This document shows positions 13,426 to 22,267 of a DNA stretch of 25,359 bases, in pieces. This DNA is from Methanosarcinales archaeon. GTDB taxonomy: Archaea; Halobacteriota; Syntropharchaeia; Alkanophagales; Methanospirareceae. Position 1 is the stretch's first letter, and each line of letters begins with the position of its first letter. The position numbers and the translations under genes were made by a program. Below the pieces are notes generated by a model that did not search any database, was not told the origin of the DNA, and saw only the letters and a list, made by a program, of their open reading frames with translations. The stretch spans positions 1-25,359 of the forward strand of contig JAODGL010000070.1 in NCBI GenBank assembly GCA_025464585.1. The letters are read 5' to 3'.

Positions 13426-14373
13426 GTGGACTTAGAAGACTTACCCGGTATTGGACCTGCGATAGCAGAGAAATTGCGTGATGCGGGCTTAAATTCGTTA
13501 GAAGCGATAGCTGTGGCGTCTCCAGCGGAGTTAGTGGCAACTGCTGAGATAGGAGAAGCAACCGCAGCAAAGATAATAAACGCCGCGAGGGAAGCCGCGG
13601 ACATCGGCGGGTTTGAGACCGGCGAACAGATATTAGAAAGGCGGAAGGGTATAGGCAAGTTAACCACCGGGTCAAAATCGTTCGATGCTTTGTTAGGTGG
13701 CGGTCTCGAGACGCAAGCGATGACCGAGTTTTACGGTGAATTCGGTAGTGGGAAGACGCAAATAGCACATCAACTCGCAGTAAACGTGCAGTTACCACCG
13801 GAAAAAGGGGGTTTAAACGGCTCTGCCATAATGATAGATACTGAAAATACGTTTAGACCTGAGAGGATAAAGGAGATGGCTGAGGGTGCTGAACTTGATT
13901 ACGAGGACGTGCTTAAAAATATACACGTTGCTCGTGCTTATAACTCAAATCATCAGATATTGCTGGTAGAGAAGGCGGGGGAGCTTGCAGAGGAATTGAA
14001 AAATACGGAGAAGCCGGTGCGGTTAATGATAATAGATTCGGCGACGGCACATTTCAGAAGTGAGTATGTAGGAAGAGGGACACTGGCAGACAGGCAGCAG
14101 AAGATAAACAAGCATTTACATGACGCTCTTAGATTTGCAGACCTGAATAACGCAGTGGTTATGATAACTAACCAGGTGATGGTGAGACCGGACGCCTTCT
14201 TCGGCGACCCTACGAGACCCATAGGTGGTCACATAGTAGGTCATACCGCTACTTTCAGGATATATTTGAGAAAGTCAAAAGGTGAGAAGAGAATAGCAAA
14301 ATTAGTTGATTCTCCTAACCTCCCGGAAGCTGAAGCAGTATTCTCAGTACTTTCGGAAGGAATCAGGGATTAA
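13426..14373 (+). CDS. radA: DNA repair and recombination protein RadA
   Basis: RadA is the archaeal RecA/Rad51 recombinase that forms filaments on single-stranded DNA and catalyses strand exchange. The 315-aa protein has an N-terminal helix-hairpin-helix domain (LPGIGPAIAEKLRDAG, residues 6-21), Walker A GEFGSGKTQ (104-112), Walker B RLMIIDS (199-205), the SEYVGRGTLADRQQKIN stretch and MITNQV of the L2 region. No intein is present. The start is GTG 13426, preceded by AGGTGAAGAG. The length is typical. The C-terminus converges with the CBS-domain gene, leaving 8 bp. Confidence 0.97.
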   Translation: MDLEDLPGIGPAIAEKLRDAGLNSLEAIAVASPAELVATAEIGEATAAKIINAAREAADIGGFETGEQILERRKGIGKLTTGSKSFDALLGGGLETQAMTEFYGEFGSGKTQIAHQLAVNVQLPPEKGGLNGSAIMIDTENTFRPERIKEMAEGAELDYEDVLKNIHVARAYNSNHQILLVEKAGELAEELKNTEKPVRLMIIDSATAHFRSEYVGRGTLADRQQKINKHLHDALRFADLNNAVVMITNQVMVRPDAFFGDPTRPIGGHIVGHTATFRIYLRKSKGEKRIAKLVDSPNLPEAEAVFSVLSEGIRD

Positions 14374-14381
14374 GCTAAGAT

Positions 14382-14954
14382 TCATTCAGCTCCCATCTCC
14401 ATCTCTTCCTTGCATGTTTCACAGACCATCATCCCGCCACTCAGTACTAAGTCGTTTGAGAAACTTCCGCATTTCTCGCATATTCCCTGCCCCATTCCTT
14501 CTCCTTCACTCTCTTTCCCCAGTATCTCTCTTTCCACGTTCATCTCTATTAATTCCTCCAATATTGTATTCATCTCCGCCGAAACTGATATTATATCCAC
14601 ATCAGCAACGATGCCCACCAGCTTTCCATCTTCTATTACCGGTATCTTTCTTATCTTTTCCGTCGCCATCTTCTTCGCTATGTCCGACAAGCGGTCATTA
14701 GGAGACGCAGTTATCAAGTTCCTCGTCATTATGTCCTTCAGTTTCACGGTGCTGGGTGTTATGTCTTTACTCACCAGCTCCCTGATTATATCCCCCTGTG
14801 TAACTATTCCCACCGGCTCATCATTGTTAAGCACCACAATGCTATCCACATCGTATTTCTTCATCAGCTTCGCCGCTTCCATCACCGTTAAGTCTCTATC
14901 CCCTTTTACTACCTCACGCACCATTACATCCCTCAGCGGTATATCTGTCTCCAT
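14382..14954 (-). CDS. Tandem CBS-domain protein with C-terminal zinc ribbon
   Basis: The 190-aa protein has two CBS motifs (about 6-60, VMVREVVKGDRDLTVMEAA...IVTQGDI; about 70-125, IMTRNLITASPNDRLSDIA...VGIVADVD). CBS pairs bind adenine nucleotides or S-adenosyl compounds as sensors. A short acidic linker then leads to a zinc-ribbon-like end with CEKC and CETC (about 158-185). The start is ATG 14954 with GGGGTGA six bases upstream. Such stand-alone CBS/zinc-ribbon proteins are common in euryarchaea, and their targets are mostly unknown. It is divergent from apgM with a 58-bp spacer and convergent with radA. Confidence 0.88.
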   Translation of the reverse strand: METDIPLRDVMVREVVKGDRDLTVMEAAKLMKKYDVDSIVVLNNDEPVGIVTQGDIIRELVSKDITPSTVKLKDIMTRNLITASPNDRLSDIAKKMATEKIRKIPVIEDGKLVGIVADVDIISVSAEMNTILEELIEMNVEREILGKESEGEGMGQGICEKCGSFSNDLVLSGGMMVCETCKEEMEMGAE

Positions 14955-15012
14955 CTGTTTTCACCCCTATTATAATATATGAAGTATAATTTAATATAAT
15001 TTGGTAGCGAGA

Positions 15013-16230
15013 ATGAAATACGTGATTTTAATAGGAGACGGGATGGCGGATTATCCAATTCCTGAGCGAGATAACAAGACCGCTTTACAAATCGCTTCCA
15101 CGCCGAACATGGATTTCATCGCTACCGCGGGCGTGTGCGGCACGGTGAAAACAATATCCGAGGGGATGGATGCAGGGAGTGATATTGCCATTCTCTCTAT
15201 CCTTGGATACGACCCTGCGAGATATTACACGGGAAGGGGTCCGCTGGAAGCGATGGGTATGCACATACCACTCGGTGAAGGAGATATAGCGTTTAGATGC
15301 AACCTTGTAACCGAGAATAAAGGGAGAATCGAGGATTACAGTGGCGGGCATATAACAGATGAAGAGGCGAGGGGATTAATAGAAGCGCTGAATGAAGATT
15401 TAAGGCTGGAGGGAATTGAATTTTATCCGGGAATGAGTTATCGAAATGTTCTGGTTCTCAAATCCAAAGATTATAAGTTCGATAGCGGGCAAGAAATTGG
15501 AGGAGCGCCTCCGCATGATATAATTGGTGCACGAGTAGAGGATGAGCTGCCGAAAGAGAAGATATTGCGGGATATTGTGCTTGCTTCGAGAGAAATACTG
15601 GATAAGCACGAAATAAATGTGAGAAGAGCAGCAGATAACAAAAGGAAGGCGAATATGGTCTGGCTCTGGAGTGGAGGTAGGAAGCCCACAATGCCCCCGT
15701 TCCGGGAGGTGTACGGAGTAAGCGGTTCGGTGATTTCGGGTGTTTATCTTATAAAAGGTGTGGGGAGGTGCATAGGGTGGGATGTGATAGATGTGCCTGG
15801 CGCTACGGGGTATATTGACACGAATTACGTGGGCAAGGCGGAATATGCGTTACAGAGCTTAAAAGAGGCGGATTTTGTCCTGGTCCACGTTGAAGCACCG
15901 GATGAGGCGGGGCATCTGGGCGATATCGACCTGAAAGTGAAAGCGATAGAGGATTTCGATGCGTTGGTAGTGGGTAAGATGTTGAGGGGGTTAGAGGATG
16001 AATTTACAGAGGGCTATAAAATATTGGTCATGCCCGACCACTACACGCCGGTATCAGTGAGAACGCACACAAGAGAGCCGGTGCCTTTTGCGATCTATCG
16101 GTCGCAAGCTCAGGTCAGAGCTCAAGAAAGAAGAAAGGATGGCGGTTTTGATGAACTGTCCGCAAGAAAGAGTGATTTAGGCGTGTTGGATGCGCGAGCA
16201 CAAGATTTGATGCGTTACTTCTTTAAATAA
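15013..16230 (+). CDS. apgM: 2,3-bisphosphoglycerate-independent phosphoglycerate mutase, archaeal type
   Basis: ApgM interconverts 3- and 2-phosphoglycerate in glycolysis and gluconeogenesis. The 405-aa protein belongs to the alkaline-phosphatase superfamily: ILIGDGMADYP (metal aspartate), MDAGSDIAILSILGYDP (nucleophile serine region), YSGGHITDEEA, NMVWLWSGGRKP, HVEAPDEAGHLGD and MPDHYTPVSVRTHTREPVPF (metal His/Asp). ATG 15013 is preferred over the in-frame TTG at 15001 because the conserved domain starts at MKYVILIGDG and a GGTAGCGAG lies just upstream. It converges with asd with an 8-bp overlap of the 3' ends. 2-Phosphoglycerate feeds enolase and so PEP, the ComA substrate, though the genes are not linked in one operon. 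Confidence 0.96.
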   Translation: MKYVILIGDGMADYPIPERDNKTALQIASTPNMDFIATAGVCGTVKTISEGMDAGSDIAILSILGYDPARYYTGRGPLEAMGMHIPLGEGDIAFRCNLVTENKGRIEDYSGGHITDEEARGLIEALNEDLRLEGIEFYPGMSYRNVLVLKSKDYKFDSGQEIGGAPPHDIIGARVEDELPKEKILRDIVLASREILDKHEINVRRAADNKRKANMVWLWSGGRKPTMPPFREVYGVSGSVISGVYLIKGVGRCIGWDVIDVPGATGYIDTNYVGKAEYALQSLKEADFVLVHVEAPDEAGHLGDIDLKVKAIEDFDALVVGKMLRGLEDEFTEGYKILVMPDHYTPVSVRTHTREPVPFAIYRSQAQVRAQERRKDGGFDELSARKSDLGVLDARAQDLMRYFFK

Positions 16231-17275
16231 ACCCCCTCTCCAACAGCACCTCGGCATTCAATATAGATGCACCCGCAGCACCTCTTATCGTATTGTGACC
16301 CTGCGCAATATACTTTATCTCGTTCGCCATTCTCCCTCTTCTTATTCTACCTACCGATACACTCATTCCTCTGCCTGCATCCCGGTCTAACTTCGGCTGC
16401 GGTCTATCCCGCTCCTCCCGCAATATTATAGCCTTTTCTGGAGCAAAGGGTGTTTTTATATCAGTAGTGAAGTTCTTAAACGCCTTCTTCACTTCTTCTT
16501 CACTTATGCTTTCACCGAACTTAACCCACACCGCCTCTGTATGACCGTCCATCACTGGAACACGATGACAGGAAGCACAAACGGTGAATGCTGCATGTTT
16601 TATACCTGAACCTTCCATTGTGCCCAGGATCTTCTGCGGTTCACTTTCCATCTTATCTTCCTCATTTCCTATAAATGGTATCACATTATCCAGAATTGCC
16701 ATCGAAGGCACACCTGCATATCCGGCACCCGATACCGCCTGCATGGTTGAAACACGCACCTCCTTTATCCCATACCTCATCAACGGTTTCAAACTCATGG
16801 TCAGCACAATTGCTGAACAGTTCGGATTTGTTATGATGAATCCATCCCATCCCCGCTTCTCTTTCTGCACTTCAATCAATGCTAAGTGCTCTGCATTTAT
16901 CTCTGGAATAACCAGAGGCACATCAGGTTCCATCCTATGCACCGATACATTACTTGCCACGCAATATCCTGCCTGTGCACATCTCTTCTCTACCTCGCTT
17001 GCAATAGACCCGGGCAAAGCGGAAAACATAACCGCAATGTCTCCATTTTCTGGAGCATCCACATCGCTCATAGATCTCACTACCATCTCCGCTGCTTCCT
17101 CAGGCATCTCAGAGGGAAGGAACCACTTTGCCACTTCTTTGTATTTCTTGCCCACGCTTCTTTCAGAAGCAAACAGTGCTCCGAGCTCAAACCAGGGATG
17201 CCCATCCAGAAGCTGCACGAATCTCTGCCCCACGCTTCCTGTTGCGCCCAATATCCCGACTTTTATTTTTTTCAT
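16223..17275 (-). CDS. asd: Aspartate-semialdehyde dehydrogenase
   Basis: Asd reduces aspartyl phosphate to aspartate semialdehyde with NADPH, for threonine, lysine and methionine/homocysteine synthesis. The 350-aa protein has the nucleotide-binding GATGSVGQRF near the N-terminus, the catalytic cysteine C153 in ITNPNCSAI, VSTMQAVSGAGYAGVPSM and CHRVPVMDGHTEAV. It belongs to the archaeal/fungal Asd class. The start is ATG 17275, with AAGGATAAG directly upstream; the frame continues to TTG 17305, but that would add ten unconserved residues. Its 3' end overlaps the apgM stop by 8 bp on the other strand. Confidence 0.96.
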   Translation of the reverse strand: MKKIKVGILGATGSVGQRFVQLLDGHPWFELGALFASERSVGKKYKEVAKWFLPSEMPEEAAEMVVRSMSDVDAPENGDIAVMFSALPGSIASEVEKRCAQAGYCVASNVSVHRMEPDVPLVIPEINAEHLALIEVQKEKRGWDGFIITNPNCSAIVLTMSLKPLMRYGIKEVRVSTMQAVSGAGYAGVPSMAILDNVIPFIGNEEDKMESEPQKILGTMEGSGIKHAAFTVCASCHRVPVMDGHTEAVWVKFGESISEEEVKKAFKNFTTDIKTPFAPEKAIILREERDRPQPKLDRDAGRGMSVSVGRIRRGRMANEIKYIAQGHNTIRGAAGASILNAEVLLERGFI

Positions 17276-17386
17276 CTTATCCTTTATACTATACCTTCTC
17301 ACCAAATATTTTATTTTATCATTTGCGAAAAGATTTAAAGGTTTTTATGAGCGTATGTGGATGAGTATTTAGAGGTGAGAAATGGA

Positions 17387-17533
17387 ATGGCAAGATTTCC
17401 AGAAGCAGAGGCAAGGCTCTTTCGTGTGAAGATATGCATGGACTGTAATGCAAGAAATGCGCTCAGAGCGACGAGATGCAGGAAATGCGGGTCAAAGGAC
17501 CTGAGGATGAAATCCAGTCACAGAGGGAAGTAG
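17387..17533 (+). CDS. rpl40e: Ribosomal protein L40e (eL40)
   Basis: A 48-aa basic large-subunit protein with one zinc finger: CMDC at about 18-21 and CRKC at about 32-35, with MARFPEAEARLFRVK at the start and SSHRGK at the end, typical of archaeal eL40. ATG 17387 is chosen over ATG 17382 (another frame) because AGAGGTGAG lies about 7 nt upstream and the frame gives the family sequence. A TATA-like GATTTAAAGG lies at 17331-17340 with an A-rich element before it. It is divergent from asd and appears monocistronic. Confidence 0.96.
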   Translation: MARFPEAEARLFRVKICMDCNARNALRATRCRKCGSKDLRMKSSHRGK

Positions 17534-17695
17534 ACCGCTTTTGGCTATATGGGATTTTCAATGGGGGGGGATAAAGGCGTTAGACAGGCTCTATGAGCCA
17601 AAAGGAGTTGTTCCGATATAAGTTCCAGGATGTGAACTTTTTGTTATTTATGTTATGACAAAATGTTATAAGCATTCCCACCCCCATTTTCTGAC

Positions 17696-18025
17696 ATGGG
17701 AATACAAAAAGAGTATATTTTATTGTGCCTACAAGAGTTAGAAGAAGCCATTGGTGGTTACTTTGGAACAGATATAAACAATCATTTCTCAGAATATGAC
17801 GTTGAACCTATGCGGCATTATCCGAGGATTCTCAGGTTGGGGGCGCACCTCAGAAGTCTTTTGTCCTCTATCCCGCCAAAGCAGCAAAAAGACGTTCAGG
17901 CGTGCCTCATCTTCGAAATACAGACAGCTTTCATGGTAGAATGTACAGACCTTCTTATTGACGAACTCATCCATCGACGTGGAAGAATACAGCAACTGTC
18001 CGTTTCTTCATGGTTTTTCATCTAA
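17696..18025 (+). CDS. Hypothetical protein, 109 aa, unrecognised
   Basis: I do not recognise a family. The product is predicted to be largely helical and soluble, with a leucine-rich central part (LRLGAHLRSLLSSIP) and acidic-hydrophobic ECTDLLIDELIHRR. No ribosome binding site precedes ATG 17696, but GTTATAAGC (about 17665-17673) could be a TATA box giving a nearly leaderless message. The 162 bp between it and rpl40e contain no gene I can support. It is convergent with the MutS-family gene. It may be a lineage-specific gene, a truncated gene, or a spurious frame. Confidence 0.45.
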   Translation: MGIQKEYILLCLQELEEAIGGYFGTDINNHFSEYDVEPMRHYPRILRLGAHLRSLLSSIPPKQQKDVQACLIFEIQTAFMVECTDLLIDELIHRRGRIQQLSVSSWFFI

Positions 18026-18081
18026 TCTTTTTTGTTAAAAATCTCTTTCCGCTCTCCGTATAGTCCCCATATCCTTTTTCA

Positions 18082-20082
18082 TCATAATTTTGCACTTTGC
18101 ATTTTGCATTTTGCATTTATCCCCACCTCTTCTCTTTCCTTCTCCAACACCTTTATCATCTCCGCATAAACCGCTTTTAGCTCCCCATTCCTGACTCGTC
18201 CCAAAAGCTTTCTTATTACCAATTCCGGTGTGCTCGACCCGATGTGATTGAACATCGGCTGTCTATTAACGATAATATTTCCAGCGGCATCCAACCCCTC
18301 TGACTCTATCCCATCCACTCTCACCTTTGCCGTACTTATATGCGGCAATATCTCATGAATCAAATGCGTTATTACTACTGCCAGCGTATCTTTCGGCATG
18401 TTATTCAATATAGACGCCATTATCCACCCCATGGCGCCCGGTTCGGTAAGCGCTTCCAATTCGTCTATTAGAACCACCTTCGCACCTTCTCGCATGAATA
18501 TCCGGCTCAACGCACGCATCGAATATTCAAAAGACCCGGTCTTCTTTATCATCTTCCGCCGGTAGAAATACACGGGCATCAGCGGTATTTCCGCTCGCTC
18601 CGCAGGCACCGGCAAGCCAAGTTCCGTGAGGATAACCGAAGTTGCAAGCGTAATCAGCAGACACGTTTTACCTCCACTATTCGCACCCGTAAGGATAGCT
18701 ACCGGATGCGGTGTAGCGCCAAAAATACCTGAATTCACTTTCCCTATGGAATAAGAAACCGGCACCACGGGCTCCCCACCCCTCAGCTCTTCACTGACCA
18801 AAAATATATTCCTGCTCATAATCAATCCCAATCCCTCTTCGGTTAGTTCTGGTATGTTCAACTCGAAGTCACGGCTAAATTGTATTACACTCAGCATAAA
18901 ATCGAAATAGAAAAGTGTTTTAATAGCATTGCTCACCACTTCTCCACGCTTCTCCAGTTGCTTTGCAGATTCTCTTAGCTTATAATATCTCCGCTCGCCC
19001 TGTTTTTTAGCATACATCAGCCGCAATTGTGCCATCCTTTCACGCGAAAATTCAAACGGCAGTCCCCTCTCCAGGTTCTCATACGCGCTTTCCCACAAGA
19101 CATTCTTATCTTCCTCGGTCAGCATCAGCTCATCCGCCATGTGCACCATAACTTCTTCTAAGTAACCTTTAAACTCTTCCACACCGCCCCCGCTTTTCAT
19201 AATCCTGTCTGCTTCCTTGTTTAACTCTTCCTCATGTCTGTAAATTATCCCGTCAAAGCGGGTCTCTCCTTTGCTCCCATCCGCTTCTATTTCCTTTATA
19301 AGTGCCAAGACCTCTTCTAAATCCTCTATTGAGAGACCATTGAAAGGATATGAACTCTTAAGTTCCTCAAATTTGTTTAACATATCTATTATTGCTTCTA
19401 TTGCCTTCTTCTTCGCCAAAAACGAATTAACAACAAATTCCGGATAAATCACGCATGGATCTGATAAATCGTCTATATTTATGTTTATGATACCTGGCTC
19501 ATCAAATTCCTCTTCCTTCTCCGCGATCAGTAGAATAGTATTTCCCTTCCGCAAAAGCTCCTCAGCTTTAGCTGCGGAATCAATAAGTTCTACATGCACG
19601 AAATCGCCATAATTCTCCTTTATCTCCGCTTCGATTCCTCTGCTAGGAATAGCAATGAGAGGCGGTCTCCCAAAGCTCATCTTTTCTATCCCTGCTTTAG
19701 AAATCGTTTCTCGCACTCTCGCTATTTTGTCTTCGCCCATTAGCTTCTTTAAATTCTCGCTCTCGCGCACAGCTCTGAATCTCCTTTTCAAGTCCTCTTT
19801 GTCAAGAGAAGGAGTAAGTGTGAGAACCATGTCTCTTCCATTTTTTGTGGCTGCATAGGTAGAGAGAATTTCTAAAAGCTCTTTCTCTATTTCTCTCGTT
19901 TCTTTGGTGCAGAAGACATCTCTCACTTTATAGCCCGCTAAATCCTCTTTATTTCTTATCACCACCTTCTCCGCTTCCTTTCTTTTTATTCCGAGAATCG
20001 AAGACAAGGTGTCGAGGTCAGAGAACTCTATTGCATCACGTAAATAGGGCATCAAGAACCGTGGGATTTTTGAGCTTGCCAT
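18082..20082 (-). CDS. MutS-family ATPase (archaeal MutS-like, clamp/ATPase part only)
   Basis: The 666-aa protein has a MutS-type C-terminal ATPase: Walker A LTGANSGGKTC (465-473 region), Walker B VVLIDELEAL and the switch VITHLIHE. Before it comes a long helical region like the core/clamp domains (about 220-430). The N-terminal part (1-210) contains a short helix-rich segment (FSDLDTLSSILGIKRKEAEKV) and GRPPLIAIPSRGIE; I do not see the MutS mismatch-binding FxE motif. No C-terminal Smr nuclease domain is visible, unlike typical bacterial MutS2. It may act in recombination or ribosome-related DNA/RNA remodelling rather than mismatch repair; this is inference. The last residues (NAKCKMQSAKL) are translated from a heptamer repeat and are probably not functional. 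The start is ATG 20082. Confidence 0.85.
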   Translation of the reverse strand: MASSKIPRFLMPYLRDAIEFSDLDTLSSILGIKRKEAEKVVIRNKEDLAGYKVRDVFCTKETREIEKELLEILSTYAATKNGRDMVLTLTPSLDKEDLKRRFRAVRESENLKKLMGEDKIARVRETISKAGIEKMSFGRPPLIAIPSRGIEAEIKENYGDFVHVELIDSAAKAEELLRKGNTILLIAEKEEEFDEPGIININIDDLSDPCVIYPEFVVNSFLAKKKAIEAIIDMLNKFEELKSSYPFNGLSIEDLEEVLALIKEIEADGSKGETRFDGIIYRHEEELNKEADRIMKSGGGVEEFKGYLEEVMVHMADELMLTEEDKNVLWESAYENLERGLPFEFSRERMAQLRLMYAKKQGERRYYKLRESAKQLEKRGEVVSNAIKTLFYFDFMLSVIQFSRDFELNIPELTEEGLGLIMSRNIFLVSEELRGGEPVVPVSYSIGKVNSGIFGATPHPVAILTGANSGGKTCLLITLATSVILTELGLPVPAERAEIPLMPVYFYRRKMIKKTGSFEYSMRALSRIFMREGAKVVLIDELEALTEPGAMGWIMASILNNMPKDTLAVVITHLIHEILPHISTAKVRVDGIESEGLDAAGNIIVNRQPMFNHIGSSTPELVIRKLLGRVRNGELKAVYAEMIKVLEKEREEVGINAKCKMQSAKL
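18088..18118. repeat. Heptanucleotide tandem repeat at the MutS-like gene 3' end
   Basis: Four units of TTTTGCA (one as CTTTGCA) plus a partial TTT; on the minus strand TGCAAAA repeats. The array lies inside the last codons of the MutS-like gene and supplies KCKMQSAKL before the TGA at 18084-18082. This kind of TGCAAAA array is normally intergenic. Confidence 0.7.
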
Positions 20083-20165
20083 CTTCGTTTAACTATTTTG
20101 CATTATAGAACTAAAAAATAAACCGCTAAACCACTAAAAATCCAAGCATCTAATCAAAGCCGTAT

Positions 20166-21020
20166 TTAGTATATCCCCCTCTTCTTTCTCCTTTGTCTGA
20201 TTAAAAATACGAATACCACAATTGCAATAATCACTATCACAGCAATAATCGCATAATTCATGGACTTTGTAGATGCAACTGCCGATTCTGCCTTTTCTTT
20301 AGCAAGTTCAGCATAATGAGAAGCATTTGTTGCCGCCGCTATTGAATCTTCCGCTCTACCTTGCCAATAAGCATCCTTAGCATTTTCTAAATATAAATTT
20401 GCTGTTTCCAGACTCGTTTTCGCCTCTGACACATCAAACCCGGCTTCCGTGGCATTAGAAATTGTCCAATTTGCCTTTTTTATCTCTTCGTCCGCTTTAT
20501 GCCACGCGTTGAGAGCATCATAAATTATCTCCGATGATACATCCTCTTTTATAGCTTCCACTACATATTTACCTTCTGTTGTCTCCTGCGTTATGTTTAA
20601 CAGAGTGATAGTCTCTTGCTTCCTCACTTCCGGTGCTGTTCCCGACCAAATTACTACAACTTCTTCTCCTGCTTTTTTGTGGTCCAGCTTATAAGAACTG
20701 CCACTCTTGAGTACTTCCTCCATTATATGCCCCTCTGCTCCTACCAAATCAGAATAAAAAAAGAGTGTAGAGTGGTCTATCTCTTTACTAATATTAGTTA
20801 AAACAACTTTTATGGAAACTTCACTCCCATTTTTTACCATCTCGGTCCCATATACCTTATCGTAGCTTATGCTCTTTATTTCAGCATTCACAAATGGGGA
20901 TTTTTGCAATGTCGCCCCATCAAGCTCTTTCGCAATGGCGCCTACGCTCGTACATGTCTGCATCAAAAAAACCGCCAATATTAGCAAAAATATTAACTTC
21001 TTTTTCAACTCCCTCACCAT
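20166..21020 (-). CDS. Secreted, membrane-anchored helical protein of unknown function
   Basis: The 284-aa product has an N-terminal signal peptide or anchor (RELKKKLIFLLILAVFLMQ), an extracellular beta-rich part (about 35-160) with several N-glycosylation sequons, then a helical repeat-like stretch (AWHKADEEIKKANWTISNA ... ASHYAELAKEKAESAVAS). A C-terminal transmembrane helix (YAIIAVIVIIAIVVFVFLI) precedes a basic RQRRKKR cytoplasmic end. I do not recognise the family. ATG 21020 has GGGGG just upstream and lies 13 bp after the CetZ-like stop, so the two are co-transcribed. The context suggests a surface partner of the cytoskeletal protein; this is inference. Confidence 0.8.
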   Translation of the reverse strand: MVRELKKKLIFLLILAVFLMQTCTSVGAIAKELDGATLQKSPFVNAEIKSISYDKVYGTEMVKNGSEVSIKVVLTNISKEIDHSTLFFYSDLVGAEGHIMEEVLKSGSSYKLDHKKAGEEVVVIWSGTAPEVRKQETITLLNITQETTEGKYVVEAIKEDVSSEIIYDALNAWHKADEEIKKANWTISNATEAGFDVSEAKTSLETANLYLENAKDAYWQGRAEDSIAAATNASHYAELAKEKAESAVASTKSMNYAIIAVIVIIAIVVFVFLIRQRRKKRGIY

Positions 21021-21033
21021 CCCCCATCTTTCC

Positions 21034-22185
21034 TCAGAACAGAGGCTTTATGGTGTTATTTGTATCCATTAACTCCTTGTATTCGCGCTCCTTTTCGCTT
21101 GACACCGCTTCCAGTTTCGCCTGTGCTTCTGCCCCCAGTTCCTGTATCTCTTTTACCCTTGGGATGTCCGATACGCCAGAGAGCAGAACAACTGTTGCTA
21201 CATGCGTACTCTTTACAACCGGAAAATCCCCTCCTCGTACTTCTGTTCCTCTTATCATCTCCTCTATCCGCTCCTTCGATTTCTCCATGCCTTTTCTACT
21301 CAACTCTTTAGGAGGTCCTGCTGCTATTATCAACGCCCTTTCCGCGGTTGAAACATCACATGGAATCGTTAATCTACCCGCTAACGCTCTCCTCGTCAAA
21401 GAAGTAATCCTTGTAGCTGCGTCCATCTTCTCTAAGGTCCCTTTCTTACCAAAGAACTTCTTTAACAAGCCTTCGTTTTCTATTTCTTCCGCCGCATATC
21501 CAATTGTTGATATTCCACCTCCTTTAAGCGTGTTAATTATCTCAGCGGCATCCACTACCATCTGCCCCACTTCGTTCGCTTCGCCTGCGCCAAACAAAAT
21601 CCCGAATCTCCGCACTATCTCCTCATTTATATCCGCAAATGCTTCTTTTACCGTCTCTCCTCCGGTCTTCCAAGCGTCGTTATCGAAGAGGAAAAGATTG
21701 TCAACTTCCTTCATGAAAGTCATCAGGCTCCTCGCAGCATTTAAAGAATATAAACTCCCTTCTTCCTTCGCCGGCAATATCCCAAGTCCATAAACCGGTT
21801 CCTCATATAATTTCTTCAGCCTCCTTGCTAATACTGGCGCACCACCGGAACCTGTTCCTCCTCCTAAACCCGCTATTACCAGAAAAGCGTCCACCTGATG
21901 CGTCCCCCGTTTATCTATTGCACTTTGTATCGTATAAATCTCATCAGTGGCAACTTTCGCCCCCAATTCGTTATCAGCTCCTATCCCATGCCCTTTCGTC
22001 AGTGACTCACCTACAAGCAACCTGTCTTCCATTGGTATGTTCTTTATTCCAATCAAATCCGACTTCGCTGTGTTAATAGCCAAAGCACGAATGACAAAAT
22101 TCTGACCTGTTCGCTTCGCAAACTCTAAAAATGCATCCGCTATTCTTCCCCCGGCTTGTCCATAACCTATCACAAATACCCTCAT
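21034..22185 (-). CDS. cetZ: CetZ-like tubulin/FtsZ superfamily GTPase
   Basis: The 383-aa protein has the superfamily GTP-binding layout: FVIGYGQAGGRIADAF at the N-terminus, ALAINTAKSDL, GHGIGADNELG and the tubulin signature loop GGGTGSG (108-114). The synergy (T7) region reads VVDAAEIINTLKGGG, so the FtsZ NxDxxD is replaced and a glutamate takes the last acidic place, as in tubulin and CetZ. There is no FtsZ C-terminal conserved tail. CetZ proteins of haloarchaea act in cell shape rather than septation. ATG 22185 has GGGGGGAT upstream. It is followed by the membrane protein gene (13 bp) and lies 82 bp after the PRC-barrel gene, in a cluster divergent from ftsZ. Confidence 0.9.
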   Translation of the reverse strand: MRVFVIGYGQAGGRIADAFLEFAKRTGQNFVIRALAINTAKSDLIGIKNIPMEDRLLVGESLTKGHGIGADNELGAKVATDEIYTIQSAIDKRGTHQVDAFLVIAGLGGGTGSGGAPVLARRLKKLYEEPVYGLGILPAKEEGSLYSLNAARSLMTFMKEVDNLFLFDNDAWKTGGETVKEAFADINEEIVRRFGILFGAGEANEVGQMVVDAAEIINTLKGGGISTIGYAAEEIENEGLLKKFFGKKGTLEKMDAATRITSLTRRALAGRLTIPCDVSTAERALIIAAGPPKELSRKGMEKSKERIEEMIRGTEVRGGDFPVVKSTHVATVVLLSGVSDIPRVKEIQELGAEAQAKLEAVSSEKEREYKELMDTNNTIKPLF

Positions 22186-22267
22186 TTTATCCCCCCTTTT
22201 TCATTCTTCATCCACTCACTATTGTCCCTCATCCTATATAAAAACTATCTCTTCCGCCATTTTTTCC

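Noticed and set aside
17534..17695. Possible tRNA or small gene between rpl40e and the 109-aa ORF
   Set aside because: I found no cloverleaf or T-arm consensus and only short broken frames, so nothing can be supported.
18088..18118. Possible CRISPR or other spacer array
   Set aside because: It is a simple 7-nt tandem repeat without spacers; no repeat-spacer structure is seen anywhere in the window.
20894..21793. 299-aa open frame on the plus strand opposite cetZ and the membrane-protein gene
   Set aside because: It is antisense to genes with clear family motifs, its product is Ser/Pro-rich low-information sequence, and it has no domain or ribosome binding site.
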